NCBI GenBank assembly: GCA_014905825.1
Contig: JACGCN010000013.1
Span: 1,302,001-1,366,000, forward strand
DNA: 64,000 nt
Source: Lyophyllum atratum
Taxonomy: Eukaryota > Basidiomycota > Agaricomycetes > Agaricales > Lyophyllaceae
Direction: 5' to 3'
Each line of letters starts with the position of its first letter. Positions within the stretch are counted from its first letter, which is position 1. Of the stretch, positions 46,692 through 58,186 are shown piece by piece. The notes beneath the pieces were generated by a model. It worked only from the letters and a program-made list of their open reading frames with translations. It had not been told where the DNA came from and ran no database searches. Made by a program: the position numbers and the translations under genes.

Positions 46692-49077
46692 TCTCGAAAG
46701 CCTCAAGTGCTCTGTCCTCCCGTCGCAGCTAATTCCGTCTCCGGGGTATCTGCCAAATATTTTCCCAGGTCATAATTACGGAATTGGCGATCTTACCAGC
46801 CGAGGTGAGTATTTCCGCACCTGTAAATTTGCGCCACCACAGCCTCAACCGTGTGGATAGCCGATGATGGTGCCCAGGGAAAATTCGCGATGCAAACTGC
46901 CACAACTCGGTACCATATGTACATACAGAGTAGCCCTTGCACGGCGAGCACGCTCTCCTGGAGCCCTCTGTCTGTTACATTCACGGGTCGGCATCCTGGG
47001 GCTCGAAAGTTATCGCGAACCAAGGTAAATTGAAGTATTGTACTCACCTTCTTGATGCACGGATAGCTACGCCTGTGGCGGTGGCTCGTGGCCTGGTTTA
47101 CTGGCTTAAAGGTCTTCAGTATGACTCGGAAGACCTCAGCAAAGCGCTAGTTGCAGAAGTCAGTCCGAAGTCGAGAAATGTAGCAGGGCAGTCGAGAAAT
47201 GTAGCAGGGCAACCGTCTCAAACCCAGAAATAGTCTGGATATATGTTATCATGATCATCATGTTTTAGGAAGTCTCGAACGTACTGGCTGATTAGCGACT
47301 TTAAGGCTTTTGTTACTACGGGTTGTTGGGTGCACTTGGTAAAGTCCGGGAGAATTTGGAGAGAATAGAGGGTAGGACTTGGAACAAGTCGTTGGAGCTC
47401 TGAAAGTCCTCATCTAGGACAGACGGCCGAGCGCGGAGGACTGATTTACGAACGGAGCCATCAAGTCGCGAGGACAGACTGTTCTCCATTAGGCGATATG
47501 ATGAAAAAAGGCACGCGTTGCCATTGCCACCCAACTAGAAAGTCAACCAAACTCGAGAAACGTGGCAGGCCAGTTTTTGCAGTTGCGCATACTCAAGAAA
47601 CATCGTAGACCGAAGTACGAATACTCGTTCTTTCATTCTAAAGGAGCATAAGGTCTTTTATAGTGTCAGACCTTACATCGCCAATACGTTTGCTCACCTT
47701 TGGCCATTGGCTAAATGTTGTTCGCAACGACTATAATCGTTACGGCTCTCACCAACTCAGTCGCAGCTATCGGTCCAGCATACAACTATAGAATGGCCGA
47801 TTTTAGTCTCACCGACAGAGTTAGAAGCTGTACGTCCTTTCGCGCGATTAGGCAGCTGCATCGGGGCAGGCTGACAAGGAACAGGGTTCGACGCCTCGGG
47901 AAAAGACGCGTCAGCCGTGATCCCAGAGAATGCGTATGCAGACGGCGCGTCCGACTGCAGTAAAGATGCCCATAGAGCTCACCGAACTCCATCTTCGCAA
48001 TGGCCAGAGGTGAGTCTTCTTCGGTTTCCAGAGATGGTACCCCATTCTCACCGCCGAGATACTCACGTGTAGTCACATATTCCACAGCAACCGCAGAGCG
48101 CGTTCCCCTCAGAGATGTGCCATGCGGGCTTGTGTGAGAATCAGGACATTCTCATGTAGTCTTGTCGCTGGCAAGCGTGGTCGATCTGGTCGATTACGAA
48201 CCGTAGAATGGTGCTGTAACTGGGAGGGCGTTATTGAATGTGTCGAATTTGCAGCTGTACAGATGCGATTAGGAATCTGTGATGTTTCTTGATAGCTCGA
48301 GGACTTCTTCGAGGAACTTCCGCGCTCTACTTGAACGGTGATTCCGGGCCGTTGTAATGACGTGGGAAATCATCCCCTAGAATAAACACTCCATAATAAT
48401 TCGACACTCGCGCTGGTTTCGCGGCGGCTCCTTTTCTTAATTTCTGCCTCCTGATTCATCATCAACACACTTTTCTTGCCAGCTTGCACATACGACACTC
48501 GTATCGGATCCGTAAAATTTCAAGTGATTTTGTCTGACAGATTCAATGCCAATTAGAATTTAGGAGTCCTGATTGACTCGATCTTGAGGAGCCTCCGGAC
48601 AAGCACTCCCTTCTCTTTGACTACGGAATTTCACACAGGCCACGCATTCTGCGCCTACGGCAACATGAAATGTCAGTATTATTCCATGTTGTAGCCTAAT
48701 ATCTTGGAAGTCGTCGCCATCTGGCATTCTCAGCTCACTGCCCATTGCCTTCCCCTTTTTTTGTGTTGAGGAGCTCATCCACACGTAAAACTCACCCCCT
48801 TTCTTGGGGAAGGGTGAGGGGTGCAATTATAGACGGCCTGGGTGCAATTATAGACGGTCTGGGTGCAATTATCGACGGCCTCGGTGCAATTATACACGGC
48901 CTCCTCTTCATCGATGACTCACCAACCCTGGCCCCGGCATCTAACACATGCGGCTTCGTCGTGACAAGTCTTGCTGGCTGAATGTAGGGAGATCTCCTTT
49001 CAGCTGCATAAAATGTCCCCGCGAATCTCTGAATTTTTATCGCCCACCCGTTCTCAGCACACTCATCATCCACTACA
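46692..49077. other. Intergenic with short repeats
   Basis: About 2.4 kb without a gene I can support. It holds a 21-bp direct repeat in two copies (47170-47211, GTCGAGAAATGTAGCAGGGC...) and the 21-bp array at 48821-48904. An 82-codon frame at 47715-47963 starts with a signal-peptide-like MLFATTIIVTALTNSVAAIG but becomes Arg-rich and has no recognisable continuation. Confidence 0.5.
48821..48904. repeat. 21-bp tandem repeat, four units
   Basis: Four copies of GTGCAATTATAGACGGCCTG(G) starting at 48821, 48842, 48863 and 48884, with a few substitutions. The array lies about 175-255 bp upstream of the ATG of the third DUF5648-like gene, in its promoter region. Confidence 0.9.
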
Positions 49078-49845
49078 ATGAAACTTAGTCTCTTGCTCTT
49101 GACTGCCTTCGCTGGCTCCGCTCTCGCTAGCGTCATCGCCGAGGCTGGTCAGGCCCGCGACCTTACCACCGACGCTGATATATTGAGCCGCGACTTGGCA
49201 AACCCGATCGACGTCGATCTCCGTCGCAGCGAATCTGAGGTATGTGTACATGCCTTTAATCTCTTTTTGTTATTTTTCTCATCTCTGCCACAGTCCCGTG
49301 AGCTCGAGGTCGAAGTTCGCGATGATGAGCTGATTGACATCGATATCGGCCGCCGCAGCGATAACTTTGATGAACTTGAGGTATATAATCTCCAGGCACT
49401 TGTAATTCTCTGCTCACCCCTCTTCAAGGCCCGTCAGAATCCATCCGTGAACCGGAGATGCCCCAGTCGCAGGCAAAGCACGCCATGGATCCGCCGTGGC
49501 AATTTCCCCTTCTCCACGACTCGCATAATCGGTTTCTTCTTCGATTTCCACGGATTTGACACCACCGTTGTCTTCTTCCTGTTCAACTCCCGTACCAACG
49601 ACTTCTTCTACACTACCGACCGCAGCGAGCGTCGCAATGCCCTTAGCAACCTCGGTTATCAGGACAGGGGCACCATCGGCTTCATCTTTATCGACAGCAG
49701 CTGTGGTGGCACGCCTCTGTTCCGCATGTTCAACTCCAGGACGGGAACTCACTTCTACACCACCTCGCAAATGGAGAGGGGCGCCGCTAGACGCAGTGGG
49801 TGGAACGATGAGGGTGTAACAGGATGGCTTTTCGGTGGAATGTGA
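49078..49845 (+). CDS. Secreted protein with DUF5648-like repeats (intact)
   Basis: Three exons (49078-49239, 49294-49380, 49429-49845) encode 221 residues. A signal peptide (MKLSLLLLTAFAGSALASVI) is followed by an acidic/basic pro-region (RELEVEVRDDELIDIDIGRR). The C-terminal domain has three DUF5648-type repeats built around FFDFHGFDTTVVFFLFNSRT, NDFFYTTDRSERRNALSNLG, and HFYTTSQMERGAARRSGWND, ending EGVTGWLFGGM. It lacks the Gly-rich linker of the two paralogues at 38.6 and 44.2 kb. Repeats of this type occur in secreted proteins and often end lytic enzymes, but the function is not established. The ATG follows closely on the promoter repeat array. The open frame could also read through the introns; splicing at GTATGT and GTATAT sites removes non-conserved residues. 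Confidence 0.85.
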   Translation: MKLSLLLLTAFAGSALASVIAEAGQARDLTTDADILSRDLANPIDVDLRRSESEVCVHAFNLFLLFFSSLPQSRELEVEVRDDELIDIDIGRRSDNFDELEVYNLQALVILCSPLFKARQNPSVNRRCPSRRQSTPWIRRGNFPFSTTRIIGFFFDFHGFDTTVVFFLFNSRTNDFFYTTDRSERRNALSNLGYQDRGTIGFIFIDSSCGGTPLFRMFNSRTGTHFYTTSQMERGAARRSGWNDEGVTGWLFGGM

Positions 49846-51920
49846 TTCTTTCCGAGTACAATAATTTTTCTACTCATCCCGTGGACTTGCGAAGAAACAC
49901 AACGTGAAAATGTTTCACCGTCTTCCCTCTTGTATCCCTTATTTCCATCATTCTCAGTAATTCTTCGATTCTGGACATTCCCGACTTACCTTCCATTTGA
50001 TCCTAGGTATAACCTACAGCCCCACCTTGCTCCTCCTACATGCGAAAAGCATGTCACCACGTTCTTTGACCATGTCTTTGTACATTACTTTGCTTTCTTC
50101 TGCACTGCAGTTAAGCCCTGAATCCAGTTGATTGCTCTCCTTTTTTTTCTTGCAAAATTTGCAGTGCCTCTTGGGAAATGTTCCGGCTATCATTCCCCGC
50201 GGGTGGAGATTGGTAGAAATGATTATGGACGTCAGCAATATCCTATCCATCGGACTTATGAATACACCGCCTTTCCTCTGCTTCAATCTCGCGGTGCTCG
50301 TACACCGCCGCAATATGATCTGGACATAGAAAAAATAAGCAAAGAAGACGTGTAAAAAACTCGCAATGGTAGCATTATGTCCGACCCCCGAATCGAACGG
50401 GGCATCCTGGATACGAATGAATATCATTGCATCCCGTGCTATGACGCCGCGCCGCGAGGCCGATGCGCCTAACGGACTATGATTGGAAACGCTTAAGCAG
50501 GAACTTATCCATGGTGCTCGCGTTCATGACCATCGCCTCGTGAGAGAGGACCAAGTTCTCGTCGAGCAGTAAATCTTCTTGAGCACGGGCAAGTTAGTTT
50601 GGTGCGGACGAGATAGCATTTTATGCAATCGGAAGTGATGAAATTTGACTCAACATGGATGGAATAGGTGATTGGTTTATTTGGTAGTAGTTGCGGGACT
50701 TCTCAAAGATCATCCCGAATATCTTAGAGGAGGTGCAAAACAGTAAAAAGTTATCCCAACACATTTTCCACATGTATAGTACCACGTGCGATGGGTAGCA
50801 TCGCAGTGATTCATCTAAAAATGGAAATAAATCATTGGAGGCGGCGAGTGTATTGGATACCGTTTCCTGCAGATGGACACAGTCGGGCATCAACTGAACT
50901 CAGGAGTCTTCATGACCTCCGTCGAAAGAATACACAGTCGTGATAAACGGCAATTCCCACTTCCAGAGAGAGGCCAAGGGGAATGCGCGTTGCTTTTGCC
51001 TGACATCGAAGTAAGAATAATAAGACTCGTAGAAGTTGATCATGGTCAATGACCTTTGCTTCGACATTCAGTTTGCGTCGCAAGAACCTTGATAGTTTCA
51101 GAATTGCAGTGCTGTGCAGAGTGGCAGCTAAGGGCCGCATTCGCTTCTCTATAAAAAATGTATGGACCGTCAATGCTCAGTGGCGGCCGGTGGAAAGAGC
51201 TTAAACCAGACAGAGCTCTGGGAAGGAACGACGGAAGACTACCTTCAGGCATATAAAAAATAGCTGCGATACAAACCCCTATGATAGATATAGCAACAGA
51301 ATGCCTCGCGCTGCCAGGTTCTTTCTCAGCGTAGAAATGGCATGATCCATTCTATGATCCATAGAAGAAACCGTGGTGCTGATGAGATGTAATGCACGTT
51401 TCTGGGTGAATAAAATGAGCCAAACGAGTTGCGATGTAATTTCTATCCTTTTACAGAGGTGCGGCCACTGCTGTATGATCGAATGGACAGTGAAGGAGGA
51501 GAAGGAATACTACGTTGAATTTGATAGTCTGAGATCTAAATCGTCGTCACGTGGTCCAGAACCACCGCCCCGGTCATTGTCAAGCCTTCCTCTTACCATG
51601 ACAGACTACAGTGGCAGTACTTGTCCTCGATCCGGCTGTGAACGCCACGGACAAGGCAATTTGTGAAGCAGTTCGTTATTCTTTTCCTCGTGAAGCCCCC
51701 GTCTTCCTTTAGCGCGCACCCGCACCATCTTCATCAGGTGGTCATGACACGCCCGCAACGCAATTAGCGTTAAAGCCTGTCCATTCCCACATCGAAGCGC
51801 AGCACAAGAATCTGGCGCTTATCGATAACACCTCTTGCCAGAGACGACCATCTTCGACACTGCAGGTGAGCAGAAAGCCCAATGCCATCGTCGTCACTAC
51901 TGTTGACATGCCTCCTAGCC
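49846..51920. other. Intergenic with one tRNA-like unit; probable 5' leader intron of the RdRP gene
   Basis: About 2 kb. It contains the tRNA-like unit at 50378-50477. Just before the RdRP start, a donor (CAG|GTGAGC at about 51865) and acceptor (CCTAG at about 51918) suggest an intron in the 5' leader ending two bases before the ATG. No other gene is supported. Confidence 0.5.
50378..50477 (-). other. tRNA-like Pol III unit B
   Basis: Read on the minus strand: 5' GTCCGTT and 3' GTCGGAC form a partly paired acceptor stem (5 Watson-Crick pairs, 1 wobble). The T-arm is CCCCG-TTCGATT-CGGGG with all five pairs, and a D-arm-like GCGC...GGCC segment carries the GG of a D-loop. A TTTTTT run follows about 20 nt downstream. 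The middle holds a strong extra hairpin (GGATGC...GTATCC) instead of a standard variable region. It could be a type II tRNA, an intron-bearing tRNA or a pseudogene. Confidence 0.45.
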
Positions 51921-54900
51921 ATGCAGCTCTTCATGCGTGGAATACCGGTCCACACCAGACCAGAAGATTTGGAGATCGCAATCGCGAAACGTATCCATCG
52001 ACCGCCATTCCAAATATCTCCTCTCATAAACTTCCACATCCGTTTCTTCCGCCATAAACAGGGGCAAAGATTTCTCAATGGAATACTTACCCTTCCCGAC
52101 AAAGTCACGGGCGAGCTGTTTCTGAGCACATTTGGAGGCGGCATTCCAATCGCCACTTCTAAAGTACTATTCTCGCGAAACAAGCAAGCATCAGATGAGG
52201 CGCAGATAGCGCGTGTCGCCTCCACTGTATGGAGGGATCCCGAGGTTTTGAACAGAGAAGCCGAAACGAGGAAGGCCAACTCGGCCGATATTCCTCTGAC
52301 GGCTTTCGCATTCGGGAGGCTTTGCAGGGATTTCACTTTTTCGGATGAAGTTCGTCGAGATGGAAACAGCACTGTCTCTTGCGACATCGAGAATCGCCGA
52401 GTGCGATTGACTTTGAAGCCCCAGGGTGACAATCTCTTTGACGATCTCTTCGACTTCGCATTGGAACCCACCATATATGCATGGTATAGAGCATCACAGG
52501 TTTTGGCTCTCTGTTCGTCTACCAGTGATGCGCCGGGGGCAGGACATTATAGCATCCTCCTTGAAGGCAACGCCCCTCCTGTCTTCGAGAAAACTCCCCC
52601 TCTACAGATTTTCGACGAACGGCCGACATCGCAGCGTGTCGAATCCATCTTTGGCAACTCACCAATGCCGTGTGTCGGGCGATTTCTTCATCTCACATTT
52701 GGAACCCATGATGACCTGTCCTTATTCGTCAGCCGGTGCAAACCCCTCCATATCCATCACCCTATCCCATCATCTATACCTATCGTTAAACGCGGCTTGT
52801 ACTCGAAGGATGTCGAGGTGAATTGTCAAAAAGCCCTCAATCAGCTTCCATTTCCTTTAGCATTCGAGTTGGACAAGGCTATCAACGGTGGCATCTTGGA
52901 TCCCGTCGAAGTTCTGGGGCTGCAGGGCGCTTTGCACAAGTTGCTGCGCGAGAAAGGCGAGGAAGCTACGGCCATCTTTCGCTGGTTCACCGCTCGCATC
53001 CAAGCGCCCTCGCTCAAACGTCTCGACAAACTCGCGTTAAAGGATATCCAAGCGGAGTTTGAGGTCGTAGAAAAGAAGCGCAAGAACCGCAGGCAGCGCG
53101 GGCGAAAGAGGAAGAACCGACCTCCGCCTCCATCGGAGGAGACCCTCGTGAACCCCACTCTCAGTGATCTTCTGGAGCGGGCAGCGAAGGTCTACGCACC
53201 TGAACTACCTCGTGCCAGTCCACTTATCGCCCCTACTCCTGCCATATACCAATCGTACCACCTTATCATCACGCCCAGCTGTTACATATCCGAAGGTCCG
53301 CTTCCCGATCAGTCCAGCAGCATCCTGCGTCGGTTCGGGAACAACGATTGTTTCCTGCGCGTTACCTTCCAAGATGACAACCGTATGACGCTCAGGCAGG
53401 ACACGACGCTGAACATCAGCATAAAGGAGCTTTTGGCTTCGCGTTACAAACGGGCCCTCGTGGAAGGGATAACTGTCGCTGGTCGACATTTTGAGTTTTT
53501 GGGGTACTCCATGAGCGGATTAAAACAACATTCCGTCTTCTTTGTGCATCCGTTCGAGTTTGAGCTGACACCCGGGACGCAGACGTTGATGACCGCCGAA
53601 GTTATCCGAAGTACATTGGTGTGTTGGTTTTTGTTCATCGCTTTCTATACTCGTAAATCTTACTCATCTGTTCAGGGTGATTTCTCAATGATTGCTAGAA
53701 AGCCGGCTTTACTTGCGGCACGGTGGGCTCAAGTCTTTTCGGCATCTGCACCTTCCGTCATTTTGGGCCCTCAGGAAATTCGTCGCATTGAAGATCGCCG
53801 TTCACCGTCCGGATCTCTCTTTACCGATGGATGTTCCCCTATATCTCCTGAACTGGGTCGTGCTATCTGGGCCCGACTGCAGGGACAGAGGAAAGCAGGA
53901 GGTCGAGAGAAACTGATTCCATCCTGTTACCAGATTCGGGTCGGTGGCGCTAAAGTAAGCTTCCTTCGGCTGTGCTGAGGCATCATGCTAAGACTCGCTG
54001 TCATGCAGGGTGTCATCTTCGTGGACCCGACGCTGACCGGGAGAGTGCTTTGCCTCCGAAAGTCACAAACCAAGTTCGAGACGGACTCAACTCTTACACT
54101 CGATATCGCCTCCACTTCCGCTCGCCCCATCCGCATGTTCCTCAATCGACCACTGATAATGTTGTTAGAGCACCTTGGTGTCAAGGATAAGGCATTCATC
54201 GACTTACAAAATGATGCCATCCACAGCGTCGATTGTACCCGCTCGTCATTCAAGGACGCCTCCAAGCTCTTCCAGCAGCATGGCCTCGGAACGTCTTTCA
54301 GACTCCCATCACTGTTCAACAACCTCGTCAGGCAACTCAAGCTGCCAGACGACGCTGTATCACCTTTTATCCTGCAGTGCGACCTGATCACCACGACGAT
54401 GGCGTATGCCGCCACGCACGTACTTCGTGAAATCAAGTTTCGGGGACGTATTGCCGTTCCTGGGTCGTTTACCCTGATTGGGGTCAGTGACGAGTGGGGT
54501 TGTCTTCGTGAAGGGGAGATCTATGCCACCATTCGTGACGAGAGGAATGGACTGTATAAACAGGTGGAAGGGAAGGTTTTGATCACGCGGTCCCCGCAGA
54601 TCCACCCTGGGGATGTGCAGTTCGTTACGGCTGTGCGTCGCCCTGAGCTGTCGCATCTGAGTAATGTAGTGGTGTTTTCTTGCGAGTGAGTGTTAATCCA
54701 GTGTTGCCGAGCCATGTCACTGATATGTCAGCGTAGAGGAGACCGAAGCCTTCCCTCATGCCTCGGTGGTGGAGATCTGGATGGCGACATCTATAATTTG
54801 ATCCTCGACGTAAGGCGTTGTTATCCAGTCTCTTCTCGCTGCTGACCTCGATTACAGCCAGATCTTTTCCCCACAAGGACGGTAAAACCAGGATCATACA

Positions 54901-55977
54901 TAGGCTTGCCGCACAAAGAGACAGCGGACCCGTGCACCGTGTCTGACGTTGCTGACTTCGTCATCAATTACGTACGTCTCGCCACTTTTGACCCATCCAC
55001 GAGCACTCAATACTCATTGCCCTCCAGTTGGAAGCCGATCTGGTTGGAATGATATCAAACCGCCACCTGTGCATTGCCGACCAAGACCCGTTAGGACCCG
55101 AATGTAACGATTGCCTCCGCCTCGCCGAGTACGCCTCCCACGCAGTCGACTTCCCCAAGACTGGAACACCCGTCGACTTCAGTCAACTCCCTCGCGGGCC
55201 CACACGACTGAAGCCGGATTTCCTATCCACCGAAGTCACGGACGCTTCCTCCCCCAATTCCCCGTTCTATCCCAGCAAGAAGATCCTCGGGAGGCTTTAT
55301 CGCAGGGTGCCTTTGCAAGACGATGACCCCGACTATCTGGATCCCACATTTGGTCCCGTCATCACCGACGCTCTTCTCCGCTTCAGGACCGATCGGCTGG
55401 ATCTGCCATCGATATTCGAAATCGAGGACGATGTGTTACAGGAGATGGATGACCTGATGGAGATGTATATGACTGAACTCCAGTTCATTGCGAAGGCGCA
55501 TACGCTGGCGAAACACCCGAACGAGCAGCTGTCGGAAGCGGAGCTCGTGAGTGGTACGATACAAGCGAGGTGGTCGGACCATCATAAGCGTCGGGACACC
55601 GTGGCGTCCATGAACCTTCAGGTGAGTCCGCCCAAGTTCTACGTATGACTTATATTATAATGTTCCTACAGACGCAGCAGCTGACGAAAGCTATTCGACG
55701 GGAGTTCCGACGAGTGGAGGTCACGGCGGCTAGCGTCCCTGCCGAACAGGGCGTGGAAGAGGAAGAAGACGAGGATGACGAGGACGACGATGAGGATCAA
55801 CTCTCGGAAGGGGACCTCGAATCCTTCATTCGCGCCGCTGCTGCTTGGCAAGTCGCAGTCGAGGAGCTTGAAGAACCTCGTGAAGCAGGTGTTGCGACTT
55901 TCGGAGCGACGAGTTTTGGTTTGATTGCGTTGGGCGTCATGTTGGATGTCATCAAGAAAGCAAGGAAGCTCCAATGA
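51921..55977 (+). CDS. RNA-dependent RNA polymerase (RNA silencing, QDE-1/Rdp1 family)
   Basis: Seven exons (51921-53618, 53676-53954, 54009-54685, 54737-54809, 54858-54971, 55028-55621, 55672-55977) give 1246 residues. The start MQLFMRGIPVHTRPEDLEIA follows a likely leader intron. The catalytic block is SCLGGGDLDGDIYN (about residues 890-903), whose three Asp bind the metal ions of the double-psi beta-barrel polymerase. It lies across the exon 3/4 join, which confirms the intron. Upstream are conserved ILGPQEIRRIEDR, GVIFVDPTLTGRVLCLRKSQ, the core segment RGRIAVPGSFTLIGVSDEWG, and VLITRSPQIHPGDVQFVTAV; downstream is FVINYLEADLVGMISNRHLC. The protein makes double-stranded RNA from single-stranded templates for siRNA production. 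The C-terminus has a run of acidic residues (about 1170-1190) and a final hydrophobic helix. No Dicer or Argonaute gene is in the window. Confidence 0.96.
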
Positions 55978-56217
55978 TGAGAATTCCTAGGATCTGTATT
56001 CGACTTCTACCTGCTGGGAGACGGTCCGTCGCTTGCTTGAACCGTCGTTTCTGTTTGAACATTTTGTATGAACATTTTGTACATCTTGACTGTACCAGTA
56101 TGGCATGTTCTGGTTACAGCTAGGTAGGGATAAGTCTCCAACGTCCCACGTACGTAGATGCGACACGATGAGAGAAAAGAAAAATTTAATACTTCTCGTA
56201 TGAAGAACCCCTCTTAT

Positions 56218-56310
56218 TATCCAGTCCCCGGGTCGAACGGGGCCCTCCGCCAATAATGAGAGGCGATTCAATTTGCTCGGCGGCATGCGAAACCGCGACA
56301 CCAACTGCAC
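56218..56310 (-). other. tRNA-like Pol III unit C (tandem partner of D)
   Basis: Minus-strand unit with a near-complete acceptor stem (GTGCAGT / ACTGGAT, one mismatch) and T-arm CCCCG-TTCGACC-CGGGG with all five pairs. An internal hairpin GCGGT-TTCGCAT-GCCGC has the shape of an anticodon arm with anticodon CGC. A CCGCC/GGCGG pair encloses a further 27 nt. T-runs follow about 45 nt downstream. A standard D-arm cannot be drawn. Confidence 0.4.
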
Positions 56311-56477
56311 CATGATCAAACGTATCCATTGGTCCTCTTGACAGCAAAAGGGCGTGCTCCAGAGAGTTCTAACCAAGTACGGGATGTATAGAAGGTATTG
56401 GCAGGCCACATGCCAGGTCGGATGCGACACGACGAGCAAAAAGAAAGAAAAAAAATTAAGCCTCGCGGCAGTTCTAT

Positions 56478-56571
56478 TGTCCAGCCCCGGGTCGAACTGG
56501 GCCCTCCGCGGCCGATGACTAGAGGTGATATCATTACTCGGCGGGTTGCGAAACCGCGACACTAACTGGAC
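56478..56571 (-). other. tRNA-like Pol III unit D (tandem partner of C)
   Basis: Minus-strand unit with acceptor GTCCAGT / GCTGGAC (seven pairs including one G-T), T-arm with TTCGACC loop (four of five pairs), and an A-box-like TAGTGTCGCGG. It shares with unit C the segment TGTCGCGGTTTCGCA plus flanking sequence on both sides, so C and D are a tandem duplication with a period of about 260 bp. A run of eight T follows about 30 nt downstream. Confidence 0.45.
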
Positions 56572-57192
56572 CGTGATCGAATATGTCGACTGGACCTCTT
56601 GACAGCCCCCAATTACCCAGCACAGAGCACCAAAGGGCGTGCTCCGGACAGTCTAAGCAAGTACGGAAGTGGGTAGTATTCAGGTGTATAATTGAAAAAA
56701 GCCGCGAGGTCGCCACTGCAATGGGTCCAAATCCCCCGGCATGTAGTAGTAGTAGTAGTAGTATATTACTGGCATGGTCCAATCGCTGAACGCCAGGGTT
56801 CCGAGATTATCCCGATGATACGTACAGGCAAGCTATCTATATCTACATCTTCGTCTCGGGCCTATAATCACAACTTCCAGCAAGCGAACGGGCTTCGACG
56901 TCGATCACTGGACAGCCATGACTATGGGCATGGGGTGTACAACCCCGCTGAGATTTTCTCTTTTTTTCAGGAGCGGGTGTATCATTCAAATGCAGCATTT
57001 TTCAGGAACATCAACTGGCACAGCCTCGAACCCAGCTGCTTCATGTGTGAATTTCGCAAAGGAGCAGGAGTCTTGCAGGTGCTTTTCTGTGAACACCGTT
57101 GGGTGCACTGAGGTAATTTGTCCGAAACGAAGCGACTTATGGCTTTGGAGGACAAACTGTGACTCGTTCGAATCTCTTTTGAAGAAGATACA

Positions 57193-57596
57193 ACTCGTAT
57201 CTTCCAAGAGTCTGCACGAGAACAGACATAGATTCAGGTCGACGGAGGAAGGAGATGGGCTCGACGTGTGGATGCTGGATGATGGATGGATCAGCCGTAG
57301 CAGCGCCTAACAACAGCCTGAGCCCTCTTCAACTTTGCTGTCTTTGCGCGCTGGGTAGTCGAAACTTGATCAGGGACGCATATACCGGCATGTACTCGTA
57401 TCTTCCAAGAGTCTGCACGAGAACAGACATAAGTTCAGGTCGATGGAGGAAGGAGATGGGCTTCGACGTGTGGATGCTGGATGTTGGATGGATGAGCCGT
57501 AGCAGCGCCTAACAACAGCCTGCCAGTGAGCCCTCTTCTTTGATGTCTTTAATGCGCGCTGGGTAGTCGAAACTTGATGAGGGACGCATATAGTAC
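57193..57596. repeat. 201-bp tandem direct repeat, two units
   Basis: Unit 1 (57193-57393) and unit 2 (57394-57596) both begin ACTCGTATCTTCCAAGAG and both contain GTGTGGATGCTGGATG, CGTAGCAGCGCCTAACAACA and CGCGCTGGGTAGTCGAAACT. Differences are scattered substitutions and small indels. No coding function is apparent. Confidence 0.9.
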
Positions 57597-57893
57597 CATA
57601 TTCAGATTCAGTCCTCCATGAACGATGGATGAATGAGGCTCACCTCAGCTACATTCCACACCACCAGCATCCGCGAATTCGTCCAGCGACGAGGCATGTC
57701 CTCGCGAGTCGCGATGTCGCTGATATCTGAAGGTCACGGGTTGAAGGCTTCCTTCCCATCGCTTGCCGAGTCTCGCCCTCCGGAGTTGGAACTTGGGGAT
57801 GAGCGCCAGGTAAGGTAAGGGTCAGGATAGTAGCTACGTTCGTAGTATGATCGCGATTCCAGCCAAAAAAGTCCCTCATCTTACTCATACGTA

Positions 57894-57999
57894 TGCCCAG
57901 CCCCCGCGTCGAACAGGGCCTTCAAGTTCCGGCGGGTGACCGGTACACATACCATAATATCGTATATGGTGGCGCGTAAGGCCTATACGCCTACTGGGC
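57894..57999 (-). other. tRNA-like Pol III unit E
   Basis: Minus-strand unit: acceptor GCCCAGT / GCTGGGC (seven pairs, one G-T); D-arm GCGT-ATAGGCCTT-ACGC with the loop GG; a hairpin ACCAT-ATACGATATT-ATGGT where an anticodon arm is expected (ten-base loop containing ACG); a hairpin CCGG...CCGG as a long variable arm; and T-arm CCCTG-TTCGACG-CGGGG. A TTTTTT run follows about 27 nt downstream. It is the most tRNA-like of the five units, and would be read as tRNA-Arg(ACG) if the oversized loop is tolerated or spliced. Confidence 0.5.
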
Positions 58000-58186
58000 T
58001 GTGATAAGGTATGCGCAGCCTGCGTTGATGGACCAGGAGAAGGATTGATGACGGAAGTAACTGATGACATACTCGCCGCCACGTGCGTCCTCTGACAGCC
58101 ACGAAAAGAAACGATCGCACACAGCGATGCTCTTTCTATCAGTATTAGTGCGGCGAAACATAGGCCCAGCCATCGCCTCCTCCACC

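Larger units (their letters stand above)
55978..58186. other. Gene-poor region with tRNA-like units and tandem repeats
   Basis: About 2.2 kb after the RdRP. It holds the tandem tRNA-like units C and D, a (TAG)n microsatellite (about 56744-56764), the 201-bp direct repeat at 57193-57596 and unit E. The open frames here are products of these repeats and lack motifs. Confidence 0.6.

Noticed and set aside
47715..47963. Signal-peptide-like start that recalls a laccase N-terminus
   Set aside because: After about 30 residues it turns Arg-rich; none of the copper-binding HxH blocks follow.
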